Source: Paratrimastix pyriformis (taxonomy: Eukaryota; Preaxostyla; Paratrimastigidae). From it: 64,000 nt of DNA. Within the stretch, counting starts at the first letter, position 1; every line of letters begins with the position of its first letter. The DNA lies in NCBI GenBank assembly GCA_027972325.1, contig JAPMOS010000033.1, positions 124,001 to 188,000 of the forward strand, given 5' to 3'. Shown one piece after another: positions 1 to 11,937 of the stretch. The position numbers were made by a program, and so were the translations under genes. The notes beneath the pieces were generated by a model. That model searched no databases, was not told the DNA's origin, and saw only the letters and a program-made list of their open reading frames with translations.

Positions 1-772
1 CGGAGCAGCCTCGAGAACCAATGGCTCGACGGCAGAAGACAGCATCCCGGGATCCGAGGGGGTCGGGCTGGAGAAGCGCTCGAAGATGGGCAGCCGACCC
101 CCGGGCGTAAGGGCCGAGGCGGCCGTGGTGACTAAGCTGGAAAGCGCAACAACCTGGGCCTCTTCGGGTTGTGGAGCAGCGTGCTGGAAACGGCAACGCT
201 AACCAGGGCGTGTGGAGCAAGGAGAGGGGAAACAGACCGTTCCATAGTAGCAGACCATCTCAGGGGAATGAAAGCTGTGACACGGCCGAGTTCGGTAGCA
301 GGGATGCCGAGGACCAGTCGCGATGAGATCGTCCAACCCGTGCGCGAACTCGCATTTCTAAACCGGGAAATGTGGTGAGAACGCAGAGTAACGGGCAACA
401 GACATCGCCGTACTCGCAATGCCCGAGTTCCATGTAATTCCGGCAAAGCTCCGTCTTGTACAAGGTTCGCCGTTTCGGCTCGCCTGTTTTGGTGAGAGGC
501 AATGACGCCGACCGAGACATTTGACGCACACATGGAGGCGAAGCACTGCCAGCAAGGTGATGTGAGTGACATTGTTGAATCGTCCCATTTGAGGCCGGCG
601 AGGCTGGCGCGAGGATCGAGAGAGTAGCCTTTGCCTCTGAAAAATGATTTTCAGGATTCTGACCACTCGCAAGAGGGGGAAAAACGTGTTGGCTCGCAAG
701 AAAGCTGATCGGCGGTTGAGATCGGATAGGAGCTGTGACTGGCGATCGTTTGGTTGTGGTATTGCGTGGCAT
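1..772 (-). CDS. Tandem CCCH zinc-finger RNA-binding protein (TIS11/tristetraprolin type), 3' end beyond window
   Basis: Probable RNA-binding protein; TIS11-type proteins bind AU-rich mRNA elements and recruit decay factors (family knowledge). Exons read on the minus strand: about 772-404, 357-238, 198-1 (continuing off the left edge). The first finger is YKTELCRNYMELGHC followed by EYGDKCEFAH, a perfect C-x8-C-x5-C-x3-H; its last part is created only by removing a 46-nt intron (403-358, GTCTGT...TTTAG). The second finger, YRTRPC...VCYYGTRCRFQH (C-x9-C-x5-C-x3-H), is likewise completed by removing a 39-nt intron (237-199, GTCTGT...GGTTAG). The lead-in RRTLYKTELC and the YRTRPC before finger two match the family signature. 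The start is uncertain: the ATG at 772 is in frame, but another small intron (around 633-659) or an upstream ATG (about 817) is possible. The N-terminus is Ser/Pro-rich and looks disordered. Confidence 0.8.
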
Positions 773-1206
773 GTGCTCTCACTGTCGACAGTAGATCCGT
801 GCGGTATTCTGTAGACATGAGCGTTTCCGTTCCGTTCGATACAACCATGTCAAGAGGAGTGCCCCAGGTGTCATGTTCTCAGCTGGTGCCTGGTGGGAAT
901 GGAGAACATCTGGTCGAAGATTATTCTTCGTCCCATCAACGGTTTCGTGACATCCCAGTTTTTCGGGCCGGTTCTTTGATTCCCTTTCTTTTCGCAATTT
1001 TTCCCTCCTTCCTCCACCTCCTTCTCTTCGTTCTTCTCCGTCAATTGCCCCATCGACCCCGGCCGGGCCAACACGTTTTTCTCCATGTTGAAGACCCGCG
1101 ATTATCATTCTTTTGATGCAAATAAATTTGATCCCTCATGAGAATGCACAAAGAAGATGCAGCCATACATCGGCTGATCGATGAAGAGAAGACAAAAAGC
1201 ACCACG
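773..1206. other. Intergenic, 434 bp
   Basis: Lies upstream of the CCCH gene and downstream of the kinase, both on the minus strand. Moderately AT-rich with pyrimidine-rich patches (950-1050). A 120-codon ORF on the plus strand has no recognisable domain and is not called. It presumably holds the CCCH promoter and the kinase 3' end; I see no defined element. Confidence 0.5.
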
Positions 1207-2657
1207 CTATAAGGAAGCGTTGGGGTGATGGAAAGAAAGACGCGACAACAGAGAAGTCTCCTCCCCTTCCGGCGGGCCCTCTTCGTTGGGGGCATCAACA
1301 AAGACCGCGCTTGCACTTCCGGGCGGGGGAGCCTGTGGGGCGGAATGGGCTCCGATGATGAGCGATGACACCACCGTTGCGTTCGTCCCGTCGTTGGGCG
1401 GCGAAACGGCGAAGTGGTCCGACCGAATGGGGGGTGGGAGAGGCTGGGAGGCAGGCCCGCCGGATGGCTGCTGGGGCTGTAATGGGGGGTGGTGGTCGGC
1501 GTAGTTGAGGTTGAAGAGGGGATCGTTCACCAGCTGGGCCACCGATGGTCGGGCTTGGGGGTCCACTGCGAGGCACCGGTGGACGAGGGCATCCTGGATG
1601 GAGAGAAAGCAATTAGACTGCGAGTCCGCACGCGTGGAGTCGGGGGGGGGGGGGGGGGGGGGGGGGGCAGACGGACCAGTTCCTGGGTGATCGCATCGAA
1701 GATGAGCGACCCCTTGGCCTTGTATGTGCTGAAATCGAGATCATCGGATGAACACTCCTTCCAAGGATAGCCGTGCCAAATCATGGCCACCAACATCACT
1801 CCCAATGCCCAGGTGTCAGCTTTCAAGGGGACAATGGGCCGCTGCAAGCCGAAGACTTCAGGCGCCAAAAGGTGTGGCGACCCGCGACTCTCGCAAAGTA
1901 GAGAGCCAGTCGATGGCAGCGAGAAACAGTAATCAATCAAAGCCAGGCTCACAGTCGGAAAAGTACCTTTGTACAGAATGTTTTCAAGCTTGAGGTCGAG
2001 ATGGAAGACGGCATTGTGCGCTTGTTGTACCAATTTCGCAACGCGCTTCCAAAGGTCCAGGCGCCAGGATATGGGAGAATCGGGGTGGTTGTTGAGCAAC
2101 TGGAGGAGGTCACCATCCCAGGGTTCATACCCAATCGAAACGAATGTGCTGTCGGTAAATTCGGGACTGTGAAATGGTCGTGGTTGACCGAATTTGGCCC
2201 AACAAGCCACGCACAGGCAATCCTCATTCGAAACCCTTCTTCGGGCCTTGAAGCATCCCAGTTTGATCAGGGCCTCTAACTCCGCCAGGGCGGCTTTTCT
2301 GTCCACAAAAACTTTGATCACAACTCGTTCTTGGCCCGTTGAAAACCGAGCAACGGCACCGTCATGTCCCGAGTCCAATTCCGAGCAGATAACGAGGTTT
2401 TCGAAATAGTTATTGTCAGGTTGGTTGAGAGGAAGAAGCTCGCGCAATTTGAGATAGAAAGGGTCGCGTAGTGTCATAACGCAGAGCGAAATTTCTGGTG
2501 AATTTTTGCGAAGGTCATAAATTGGGTGATGCTGGCAGAGAGCGGCGAGAGACAATTTCAGGCAGCTCGGAATTTGAGGCCGGATGAGGTCGAGGGTGAG
2601 TTCGGAGTAAACCCTCAGGCACTGAAAGGACGAAAATAAACAACGCAACAGTTCCAT
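1207..2657 (-). CDS. Protein kinase-like protein, 455 aa, one intron
   Basis: Probable Ser/Thr-type protein kinase. Exons 2657-1677 and 1593-1207; the 82-nt intron (1676-1594, GTCCGT...CCAG, holding a sense poly-C run) is phase 0, and its removal joins the kinase core to the subdomain XI segment DALVHRCLAVDPQARPSV. Motifs in order: a glycine-rich stretch SGHDGAVARF, the lysine of VVIKVF, catalytic loop HLDLKLENIL, metal-binding loop IDYCFS, activation-segment end APEVF, and DTWALGVML. The HRD is HLD and the DFG is DYC: the catalytic Asp, Asn and metal-binding Asp are kept but the Phe and Gly are replaced, so activity is uncertain. The roughly 100-residue N-terminus and the Pro-rich C-terminal 90 residues have no recognised domain. 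I cannot assign a kinase family. Base composition is lower in GC than downstream genes. Confidence 0.8.
1594..1676 (-). other. Kinase intron with poly-C tract
   Basis: Starts GTCCGT and ends CATCCAG on the minus strand. It contains an uninterrupted run of about 26 G on the plus strand (1642-1667), which is poly-C in the transcript. Confidence 0.8.
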
Positions 2658-2677
2658 GTTCTTCCGGCCTCATCGCC

Positions 2678-5600
2678 TCAAGTGGTGGAACTAATGCGGC
2701 TTAAAGAGGGCGAATTCGCCACGAGGGCCTCAGCCTCGAGCGGCTCCCCTTCGACCTCGTCGATCTGCTCCTCGAGGGCTGTGGTCTGCTCGCGGAAATG
2801 GGTCAGCGCACGGGAACTGGAAAGCACTCCGGGGCCCTGGGGGGACGTCGGCGGTGCCCCCTCACCATTCGCGGGCTTCCTCTGCGATGTGGGGGTGTAG
2901 GAGGGGCTCAGTTCGAGTGTGGCGGTTCCCATCTGGACGGTCCGCTCGATACTCTGTGAGAAGCAAGTCGCCGAGGTGAGACGAATGGGCACCCGATCAG
3001 CCAGACCTTGAAAACCTCCAGCTCCAGGTCACCCGCGGGCGACCCGATGAGGATGCCTTGCCGTAGGGCGGGTGGTGTGGAGGGCAATGGGACTTGGCCT
3101 GAAACGGTTTCCTCGGGGACAGCACTGGAAGAGGGGGCGGGATTCCCCCCGGTGGGCTCGGCGGAGGGCGGGACCACAGGGGCGGTTTCCACCGCAGCTG
3201 GGGGTGCATCCACCGGCCGGGAGGGCTGTGGGAGCTGGTGGTCGGTCGAAGGCGGCAGCTCGGACTGGCCGTCGAAGGCCACCAGCCCGTCCATGGAGGG
3301 CGCCTCCAGCCGCATCGGGGCCGCCCCCCCCGAGCGGAGGAGGGTTTCCCCCAGGGCCGACTCACCCCCGCTGAAGCCCCGCGAGGCCCGGTTGCCCGAC
3401 GGCTGTCGGCGAGCCGCCCGGAAGGCGGGCAGCCGGGAAGCGGGACCGCTCCCCCCCAAGCCCGGGTTGGGAGCCCCGGCCGCACCAGCAGCGGTGGCGA
3501 ATGGCGGGGCCGACGAAGAGCTGCCCGCGGGCCGTGCGATCCGCGACGTGGAGGCCGACGTGCCCAGCCGGCGCGCCCCCGCTGCCGGCTGCTGCTGCTG
3601 GGGTGGTGCCCCGATGGCGGCACCCGCCGGGGAGGGAGCCCCAGGACCGGAGCCGGCGCGCCCCCGGACGACGGGTTGTCGCAAACGGCTGGGAGTCAGC
3701 GACCGCCCTCCTGGGACGGCAGACGGCGGGGCCGCGGCATGGGCAGGGCTCGAAACGGTCGATGGGCGCGGCGCCGAGCCGGCCCGCCCACGGCCCAGCA
3801 GGGGCGGCTTGGGGGAGACCGCCCCCGGGGCCCCCTCGAGGGCCACGAAGAAGGCCTCTGCATGAGGCCGCCCCGTGGGCGGCGATGAGGCCACGGGAGG
3901 CGCCGGGGGCGGCGGGGGCGGCGGGGGCGGCAGGGGCATGAGGGCGAACGAAAGGGGCGCCGCGCCGGGCGGGGCGGTGGGGGCGGCGAAGGGCAGGCGA
4001 GATATGGGGAAGGCCGGCTGGTCGGGGTTCAGCACGACCGTGCCCACCAGCTCGCCGAGCTCGCCCATGCCCATCGTGCCGCCCATCGTGCCCATCGTGC
4101 CCAGGCCCAGGTGCGACCCATCCAGCAGCCCGGGGCCCTCGGAGGAGTGGGGCGCCTCCTCGGGCCGGCCGGCCGGCGGGGGCGGGGCCAGGTCGGTCAG
4201 GCCCAGGGCAGGCGGCAGCGGGCCCGCGTCCCCGTCGCCTTCAGTCGTGGGGCCCAGAGGAGGGGATGCGCCGTCCGCATTGGCTGGGCCACACACCGGG
4301 GCCTCGAGGGGTGCGGGCGGGGGTGGCGGGGCGCTTGCCCTTGGGGCGGCCGCCGCGGGTCCGGCCGGTCGTCGCCTCGGCGCCGGTTTGCGGCTGGGGG
4401 CCTCGGCCGGGGGCTGCTCCTGGGGCTGCTGGGGCTGCTCCGAGGCCGAGGCGACAGCGTGGGTGGCGGTTGGGGGAGGCGGCGGCTGGGTGCCGAGGAT
4501 GTCCACCGAGACGACCGGCGGCGCCCCGGGGCCTGCGGGGGCATCGGCGGGGGCTGGCGGGGGTGATGCGGGCGCATAGATGGCCACCGTCGGGATGCGG
4601 CGCCCCGGCCGTGAGCGCGGGCCACGGGGGGCCTCGGAGGCACGGGGGGCCTCCAGGACGGGCAGCACCGAGGCCGATGCCGATCCGGGGGCTGGCGGCG
4701 ATGACCCGCCCGGCGCCGCCCCGCCGCTCCGCCGGGTTGCGGGGCCGGCCGGGGCCTGGGGAGGCCTGTGCGACGGGGCCGAGGTGGGCCTGGTTCGGGG
4801 GCCTCCCGAAGGGGCGCGCGCCGTGGGTGCGTGGGCGGCCCCCTCCCGGCCCTCGCTGGCCCCATCCGCTGCCTGGGAGCGGACGGGCGAGCCGATGTAA
4901 ATGTCGGGCCCCTCCGAGGAGCCGGCCACCGAGGGCGGGCCCGAGGGCGGGGGCGGGGGCGGGGGCCCCTGGGCGAAGCGATCGGCGAGGTCGGCCGGGT
5001 CGGCAGCCCGGGCGGAGCGCACCACCTCGGGGGGCAGGTAGGGCAGCGAGGTCACGGCCCGGCCGAACTTGGCCTCCTGGAAGTGCAGCAGGTGCAGGTC
5101 CCGCTTGACCCAGCGCTCGTCCTGCACGCCGCCAGCCCCCACAGGACAGCAACCAGCACCCCGGTGGTGAGCCATGCAGCGGGCGGGAAGGGTGCAGGGG
5201 AGGGGAGGAGGGGAAGGAGGGGAGGAGGGAGGGGGGGTGCGGGCGCGGACGAGGCGCGCCTGACGGTCCATCTGCTCCTGCCGGGTGCGCAGCTCCAGCT
5301 GGCGGTGCCCCTGCCGGGCCCGCTCCACGGCCCTGTGCGCGCGCCCCGCGGGCCCCACCAAAAGAGCCGCCAGGCGGACGAGGGTGAGGGGCGAGAGGGG
5401 CGAAGAAGAGGCGAGGGGTGGGGGGAGGGAGGGGCCTGGACGGACTTACGGTGGGCCTCCGCCACGCGGCGGCGCTTCTCCTCCGCCTCGGCGGCCGCTG
5501 CCCGCTCGGCCTCCTGCCGGCCCACCGCCCACACCGAGGGACCCGCCGGATGAAGGATGGCCGATATGCCGCCCAGCAAGGGGGGCACGAGGAACCGGGA

Positions 5601-7642
5601 TCCGGGATGCAAAGCAAGGCCCAGCAAGGGGGACCGGGCTGCCAGGCGAGCGGCGGGGCGGACCTGGCGCTCCTCGAGCTCGATGGCGGCGATCTGGCGG
5701 CGCTGCTCTCCGATGGACATCCGGGCTGCTGCCCCACCCACCCCCACCCCCCGTGATGCCGGCCCGCCATCCCGTTAGAGGTCATCCAGGATGGTCCGGG
5801 GAGGGGGTGGGGGGGGGAGAGGGGGGGGGGGATGTCCACGGACTGGACCGGCTTGGGCCCGATGGGCGGCCCTCATCGCTCTCATCGGCACTTCCCTCCA
5901 CGGCGCCACAGCCGGCCGGGGTGGCCGCCGAGGGGCCCATGGGCGAGAGCCGGCTGGGCGAGGGATGGCTGGGGGAGGCCCGCACGGGGGCCAGGCCCGC
6001 CACCGAGTGGGCAGGGGAGACCGTCGCCCCCGGTCGGGGCTCGTCCTCGTCCGTCCCCAGCCCCAGCCCCAGCCCGGCCAGCCCGGCCTGGAGGGTGCCA
6101 CCCAGCCCCGCGACCGAACGATCACGCCACGTGTGAGCGGGCGGTGTGGCCCGTCACGCCCCACCCAACACCCCCCGGAAGCTGTGGGGGCAGGGGCAGG
6201 GGCGCGGGCAGTGAGTGGGCGAGGTGGGGGGCGGACATCGGAGCGGGACGTGGCGCTCAGGGCGGCCGCCTCCCCGCGCTCAGCCGCCTGCCGCTGGAGG
6301 CGCCGCCTGGCCGCCGCGGCCGCTTTGGCCTTCTGGCGCTCCTCCTCGCGCAGCCGCCGCACCCGCGCCTCCTGCACGCCACCCGGTCGCCCCAGCCAAA
6401 GACATGAGACGGGTCGGGGTGGGCGGGCGGGTGCAGACGCGCTCCTCGATCAGGAGCTGCTTCTCGCGCTTGATCCGCTCGGCCTCCTCCTGATGGGCCC
6501 GGATCCGCTGGGCGGCCGCTCGCCGCTCGGCCTCGGCGCGGGTGCGCTCCTCCTGCCCCGCACAGCACATCGCACAGCACAGCACAGCACAGCACAGCAC
6601 AGCACAGCACAGCACAGCACAGCACAGCACAGCACAGCACAGCACAGCACAGCACAGCACAGCACAGCACAGCATCGCACAGCACGCACCGCACCGTCAG
6701 CAAGCGGAGAGGGGAGCAAAAAGGTCAGCGCACGGGGACCCTCGGCGTCCCACCGGGCGAGGGTCGGGGGCTGCCTGCGGGGGGGGACCTTGAGCTTGGC
6801 CAGGAAGCTGGCGTGGTCGAGGCTCAGCTCCAGGGCCGCCTTGCCGCCCGCAGAGGGCCGCCCTGTGGGCGGCTGGGACGAGCTGCCGGGGGACCGCTCG
6901 CTGCTGCCCTGGGCCGCCGGGCCGCTGGCGGGGGCCGTCGCGGCCACGACGGGTGGGCTGGCCGAGGTCAGGGCGGCCCTCGGGGCGGCGGACCCCGGGG
7001 GCCGCGGGATGCGGCTGGGCAGGGGCGACGACCGGGCCGGCCCCGCCGGTGCCTCGTGGGGAGGCGTGGACGAGGGGCTCCCCGAAGGCCACGCCCGGCG
7101 GGGCGACGGCAGGCCGCGGCGCTGCTGCTGCTGTTGTTGTTGGGCGCTTCCAGGCGGGAGGCCCGGCGAGGGCCCGGCGTTCCCGGCGGGGGTTGAGGAC
7201 GGCGAGGCGGCAGTGTGTGGGCGCCGGTGGGCGGCGGGGGAGGCCCCAGCCACGGCCGAGGAGAGCGGGGGCGCGTAGGCGGCCAGAGGCAGCCGCATCA
7301 CCGGGCCATCCGTCCCCCCCGTCTGGCGGACCTCCTCCTCCTCCTCCTCCTCCTCCTCCTCCTCCTCCTCCTCGGCTGTGCCCTCGGCCGGCTGGGTGGG
7401 CTGCTGCCGGTCCCGAGGAAGGCCGCTGTCCTCCTCGTCGCCCTCGGCGGGCGGGAAGGCGACCGCATCGTCGGCGAGGGCCGCCTCGAGGCGGTGCAGC
7501 AGAGCAAGCGGGTCTACCAGGCTCCCGGCGGGCTGGGCCGAAGCCCCACCACGGGGGCCGACGGCCGGTTGACGTGGCGCAGGCGGGGTCTCCGGCCCCA
7601 CCGGCCGCTGCTCTTCCACTTCTTGGCGGCCCTCTGGCCGGC

Positions 7643-7683
<41 letters not shown>

Positions 7684-10478
7684 TCCTCCTCCTCCTCCTC
7701 GGCCAGGCTGTCGGCCCGGTCGGATGCCGGGGGGGTCTGGCGGCCCTCGAGCTGCCCATCCAGGAGGGGCGCGGGTGGGCTGGGGGCATCCTCGACGCCG
7801 TCGGCTTCCTCGCCCCCGCCCATGCCGCCCTCGCCCGTGGAGACACTGGCGGCCTCGCCCATGGGTTCGCTCAGGGCCTCCTCGCCCAAAGCGCCCCCAC
7901 CGCCCACAGACACGGACCCGGGGGCCGCCCCGAAGAGGCCATCGCCAGCCTCCGCTGGGGCGGGCGCTGCGACCGCTGGGGCTGCAGTTTCTGGAGGGAC
8001 AGCAGGGGCAGCAGGTGCGGCAGGGGCAGCAGGGGCAACCGGGGCGGGGGCAGGCGCCTGCTGGGGGAAGAAGGACGCGGCGGGGTGCTGGTGGAGGGCC
8101 GCCTTGCGGGCCCGGAGGCGCTCCTCGAGGATCTCAAGCACAGAGGGCGCCCGCACGGCCGCATCGGTGGGCGCCGGCTGAGCAGCCCGAGCCGCAGGTT
8201 CAGGCGGTGCTGGCGCAGCGGCAGCGGCAGCGGCGACAGGAGCAGGGGAAAGAGAGTGGGTGCTCCTGGGGCTGGGGCTGGGGCTGTGCTGCGAGGCCGG
8301 GCTGGTGGCGGCGAGGGGCGAGGTGGTGGGGCGGCCCGCTGCGGCTGGGGGGCTGGGCCGGGGCAGGAAGGCCGCCGATGCCCTGGGGGCCGGGGCGGGC
8401 CCATCCTCGGGTCGGCTCAGGGGCGACGAGGCTGCCGGGCCGCCCAGCCGGCTGGGGGCTGCCTGCACGTGGCGGCTGGGGGCGGGGGCCGCGGATGTGG
8501 GCGAGAGGTACTGCAGCGGCAGCAGGGCCTCCGCTGGGGCCGGGCTGAGGCACACTCCCACGCCCACGCCCCCGGGCTGCTCTGAGGGTGACGGGCTCAT
8601 CGGCCGGCCCACTGGGCTTTGCTGGGCCGGGGCCGGGGCCGGGGCCGGAGGCGGCAGGGGGCGAGACGGCGGGCCGCCGGGGGCGCTGGAGGCCGTGGGG
8701 GAGCGCCGGGCGGCCAGGGGGGCCGGCATGCGGGGCACCAGCGGGGTGGGGGGCAGCCGGTGGGTCAGATCGGCCAGCTCGCCCGGCCCCGCAACCTCCA
8801 GCCGCCCCGACGCCCCCAGGGAGGAGCTGGGTCGCCCCCGGGCAGGGGCCGGGGATGGGGCCGCGGATGGGGGCGGTGGAGGCGGAGGGCGGATCAACGG
8901 GGTCGGAGGCGCCCGCTGGGGCGGGGGCGGGGGAGGAGGAGGAGGTGGGGGAGGAGGGGGAGAGGGGGAGGTGGGGGAGGTGGGGCGGCGGGGGCGGGCG
9001 GGGCAGCGAGGTGGGGATGGGCGGGGATGGTGGGGAGGCGAGGGCAGCTGCAGGGGCGGGTGGGGCGGCGGGGCCCGCTGGTGATGGGCTGCCCGTGGCG
9101 GAGACGGGGTGGGCGGGGATGGGGTGGGCGGGGATGGGGTGGGCGGTGGAGGCCGCGAGGGAGCCGACAGCCCGCGGGGCCTGGCGGGGGAGGGGCCCCT
9201 GGTCGCAGGCTGCTGGGGCTGCCCGACCCAGGCGGGGCGTTCCGGCCCGGGCGGCAGGTGGGGCGGTGAGGGCCGGGGGGGCGGTGTGGCCGGTGGGGAG
9301 GCGGCCCTCCGGTTGGGCGGCGCCCTGGGCGAGTCCTGCGGCTCGGAGGGCGGCGAGACCAGGGCCCCCGCCCGGGCGGGCGAGCCAGGCAGCCCCGGCA
9401 GCAGGCGGGTGGTCAGGTCGAGCAGGGCCGCCTTCAGCGTGTCCAGGGCCTCGCTGCGCCCCACCGAAGCCACAAAGGAGCGAGTCAGCCCCCCACACGG
9501 ACGGGTCGAGTCGAGACATGCAGAGGGCGAAGGCAGCGGATGCTGGGCGGACCGGCGCTGGCCGGCCTGGTGGCTGAGGGAGGCGGCCAGCTGGCGGTAC
9601 TGCTGGGCCACGGCCAGCAGGTCGTCCCCATCGACGTCCACCCCTTCGGCTTCCCCATCCACGGGCTCTGCCCGGGCCGCCTGGGGTGCCGCCGCGGGAG
9701 TGCGCGGAACAGGGGCGTGCGGCCCGCGCCGCGGTGGGCTCGGGGAGGGGGCAGGCTCCGGCTCTTGGGGGGCCATCCCCTCGTCAGCCAACGCTCTGGG
9801 GGCTTCCCGGAGGTCGCCGCGAGGAGGAGGGGCCGGTGGGTTGGGGCGAGGGGTGGCCGGGACGGGGGGGAGGGGCGGAGGCCCACGCGGAGTGGGGGAG
9901 GCGCATCGGGGCGGGTGCGGAGGGGCCGCCTGGGGCGTGGGAGGGGGCCGCTTGGCGGCAGGGGGCGGAGGGGGCAGGGCGAAGAGGGGTCCAGGCGAGG
10001 GGGGCACCGCCGGGGCGGGCGGATGCGCAGCCGGGGGCTGGGGGAGGGCGGCGGCCCCTGGGCGGCCGACGGGAGCGGGGGATGGCTCCCGATGCAAGTG
10101 AGGCGGGGGTGGGGGCAGCGGCTTGGGGGATGCCGCCAGGATGGGAGCCGAGATGCTGCGCACGATGGGGGCCCCCGAAGGCGGCAGCCGCGGGACCGGA
10201 GGGGGCGGGTGCCTGTGGACGGGGGGCGGGGGGAGCGGCGTCGCGGTCGGGTCTCCTCGAGCGGCCTGCAGCAGTGGGGCCGTCGGGGCTGGCGTCGGGG
10301 GCGGAGGCGGCGGAGGCGGAAGCCGTACCGGGACGGGGCAAGGGGCGGAGGTCGGGGGAGCGGGGACGAGGGTCTTGGATGACGCCGCCCCGGTTGGGGC
10401 CGCAACGGCGACCGTGTTCGCAGACGCCCTGGCCAGAAGCTCGCGGAGCTTGACGATACCACGTAAGTCGTCTCCCAT
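2678..10478 (-). CDS. Giant low-complexity protein: Pro/Ala/Ser-rich with Glu/Arg coiled coil, about 2,220 aa
   Basis: No family recognised. Exons from the phases: 10478-9553, 9453-6789, 6552-6439, 6371-6250, 6087-5844, 5725-5664, 5513-5446, 5332-5251, 5121-3007, 2953-2678. Every junction keeps frame except 6250/6087 (phase 2 to phase 0), where a microexon or a sequence error may be missing. Residues 1-1230 are Pro-rich and disordered apart from a short helical piece (DDLLAVAQQYRQLAASL) and adjoining poly-Gln/poly-Glu runs. Six short exons (6552-5251) encode a continuous Glu/Arg/Gln-rich coiled coil of roughly 190 residues (for example AERIKREKQLLIEER). A second disordered segment of about 700 residues follows, ending in a small acidic helix near LEEQIDEVEGE. 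The layout suggests a cytoskeletal or condensate-forming scaffold; that is inference. The ATG at 10478 directly follows TTCCAG, so an upstream exon (for example within 10492-10650) may exist. Confidence 0.6.
6565..6674. repeat. (CACAG)n pentanucleotide microsatellite, about 20 copies
   Basis: Near-perfect 5-bp array inside the intron (6788-6553) of the giant Pro-rich gene. It stays open in several frames and would read as Cys/Ala/Val/Leu repeats if translated, but splice phase places it outside the coding sequence. Confidence 0.9.
7330..7372 (-). repeat. (TCC)n trinucleotide run coding poly-Glu
   Basis: Pure TCC run that encodes about 14 consecutive Glu in the giant Pro-rich protein on the minus strand. 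Confidence 0.85.
7645..7702 (-). repeat. (CTG)n-(CTC)n run coding poly-Gln next to poly-Glu
   Basis: CTG repeats encode about 12 Gln, and the adjacent CTC/TCC repeats encode 7 Glu. A second short Gln tract lies at 7122-7142. Confidence 0.85.
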
Positions 10479-10876
10479 CTGGAAGATCGGTCAACAGGCA
10501 CATTCGGCGAAACCTACAGGCCTGTTCCTTGTAGGGGAAGACAGATTCAGCCCGAAACAGAGGGGGTGGCTCCAAATGATTCTCGCGAACCAACGCATAA
10601 GCTGCCGAAATGATTTGACTTCGGGCCGACGCGAGTTGATCTGAAAACAACAGTTCGAGTGGGGCTGAATGGACAGAACAGACCAGGAGCTTGCACGGTC
10701 GTCAAATCGAGGAACTGGTTCCGAAGCGATGCAATCTATCGCAGAGGAACTAACAAAAAATATCAGATGGAAACGCAAACCTGTGCTTGGAACAGCTCGA
10801 GCCGACACAAAATTTAAAACAACTTGATATAGTGTATAACCCCTTGGTAACACTTGTTCGGCCTGTCGTGCCGGCG
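10479..10876. promoter_or_regulatory. Divergent promoter region, Pro-rich gene / MED7
   Basis: The 398 bp between head-to-head genes. It is distinctly AT-richer than either gene body and includes AACAAAAAATATC near 10751 and AAAATTTAAAACAACTTG near 10809. Part may be coding or 5'-UTR exon for the minus-strand gene. No TATA box can be assigned with confidence. Confidence 0.45.
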
Positions 10877-11826
10877 ATGGCGTTCCCTCTTCCCCCACCG
10901 TGGTATAAGCTATACGACAGCGAAAAAAGCCCATACACTCCCCCTCCATTACCACAAGAAACTTACGTCAGCTTCGGGAAAACTCTGGTCGCCCATCCCG
11001 TCCAGCAAAGCTTTTCGGATTTCCACAGGCAGCAGCTCTTTGCGAGCGATGCCCCAAAAGGTCGCGACTTTCCCAAACAGTTATTTTTGGAATTTTCGGA
11101 TCTAGATCGCGCCACTGAATTGAAGCGGCTCAACAAAATGCTCCTGGCAACATCACTGGAGCTGATTCAGGCCATGATCCTGAGCAATCCCGAGCAAACA
11201 AACGCTTCGGACATACCCGCTGCTCCGACACCCGTGGTACCACAGCCCGTCGGGGCGGCTCCGATCCCCACCAGCATCCCAGGGCCGTCCCCGCCCTCGC
11301 CGGGGTCCCCGCTGGCCCAGCAGGAGGCCCTCTGCACGTCGCTCGTGGAGCGGGTGGGGCTCATCCTGCTGAACATGCACCACCTCATCAACCTCTTCCG
11401 GCCTGCCGAGGTCCCCCCTCCTCATCCTGCCTTGCCGACTCACCCCTCCCTCTTTGCCGCCCTCCCCCAGGCGCGCCGGGGGCTGGTGGACCTGATGGAG
11501 GTCCAGTACGCCCGGAACGCCGCCCTCATCCGAGCCATGCGGAGGTCCGCGCGTCTCATCCCTTGTCTCCCTTCTCTATTCCATTGCCGTTGGGCAGCGA
11601 GCTGGCCCGGGCGGGGGCCGTCATGCGGGGGGCGACCTCCTTCTCGGCCCAGGCACTGGAGATCATCCGCCAGGCCGACCCCGCCAACACCCAGCAGGCG
11701 CCCCCCGCCTCTACCGCGGATGGTGATGCCGCAGCCCAAGCGCAGCCGCCCGCCGGATCGGACCAGCAAACCGCCCCCGAGCAGCCGCCCGCCCAAGGCA
11801 CCCAGACACAACTCGGGGAAACGTGA
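10877..11826 (+). CDS. MED7: Mediator complex subunit 7
   Basis: Subunit of the Mediator middle module, bridging transcription factors and RNA polymerase II in the nucleus (family knowledge). Exons 10877-11410, 11471-11544 and 11598-11826 give 278 aa with every junction in frame (introns GTCCCC...CCAG, 60 nt, and GTCCGC...GCAG, 53 nt). The N-terminus MAFPLPPPWYKLY with YVSFG soon after is the MED7 opening signature. The core carries LKRLNKMLLATSLELIQAM followed by SNPE, and LVERVGLILLNMHHLINLF leading to RPAEARRGLVDLMEVQ, the conserved helical region ending in the HHL..RP motif. The C-terminal 60 residues are Gln/Pro/Ala-rich. The start was set at 10877 because the family begins here; a longer frame upstream lacks an ATG. 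The stop lies 111 bp from the stop of convergent GAA1. Confidence 0.88.
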
Positions 11827-11937
11827 CCAGCTGATCCGCATCGACATGATCCGTGAAAACAGCCGCACCGCAGCCGAGCAACCGACAAGGGAAGGGAAAG
11901 GGAGGGAGGGATGGGCAGAGGGGAATGGTGGCGGGGG

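Noticed and set aside
754-1116. 120-codon plus-strand frame between the CCCH and kinase genes
   Set aside because: No domain, poor composition, overlaps the likely promoter of the CCCH gene.
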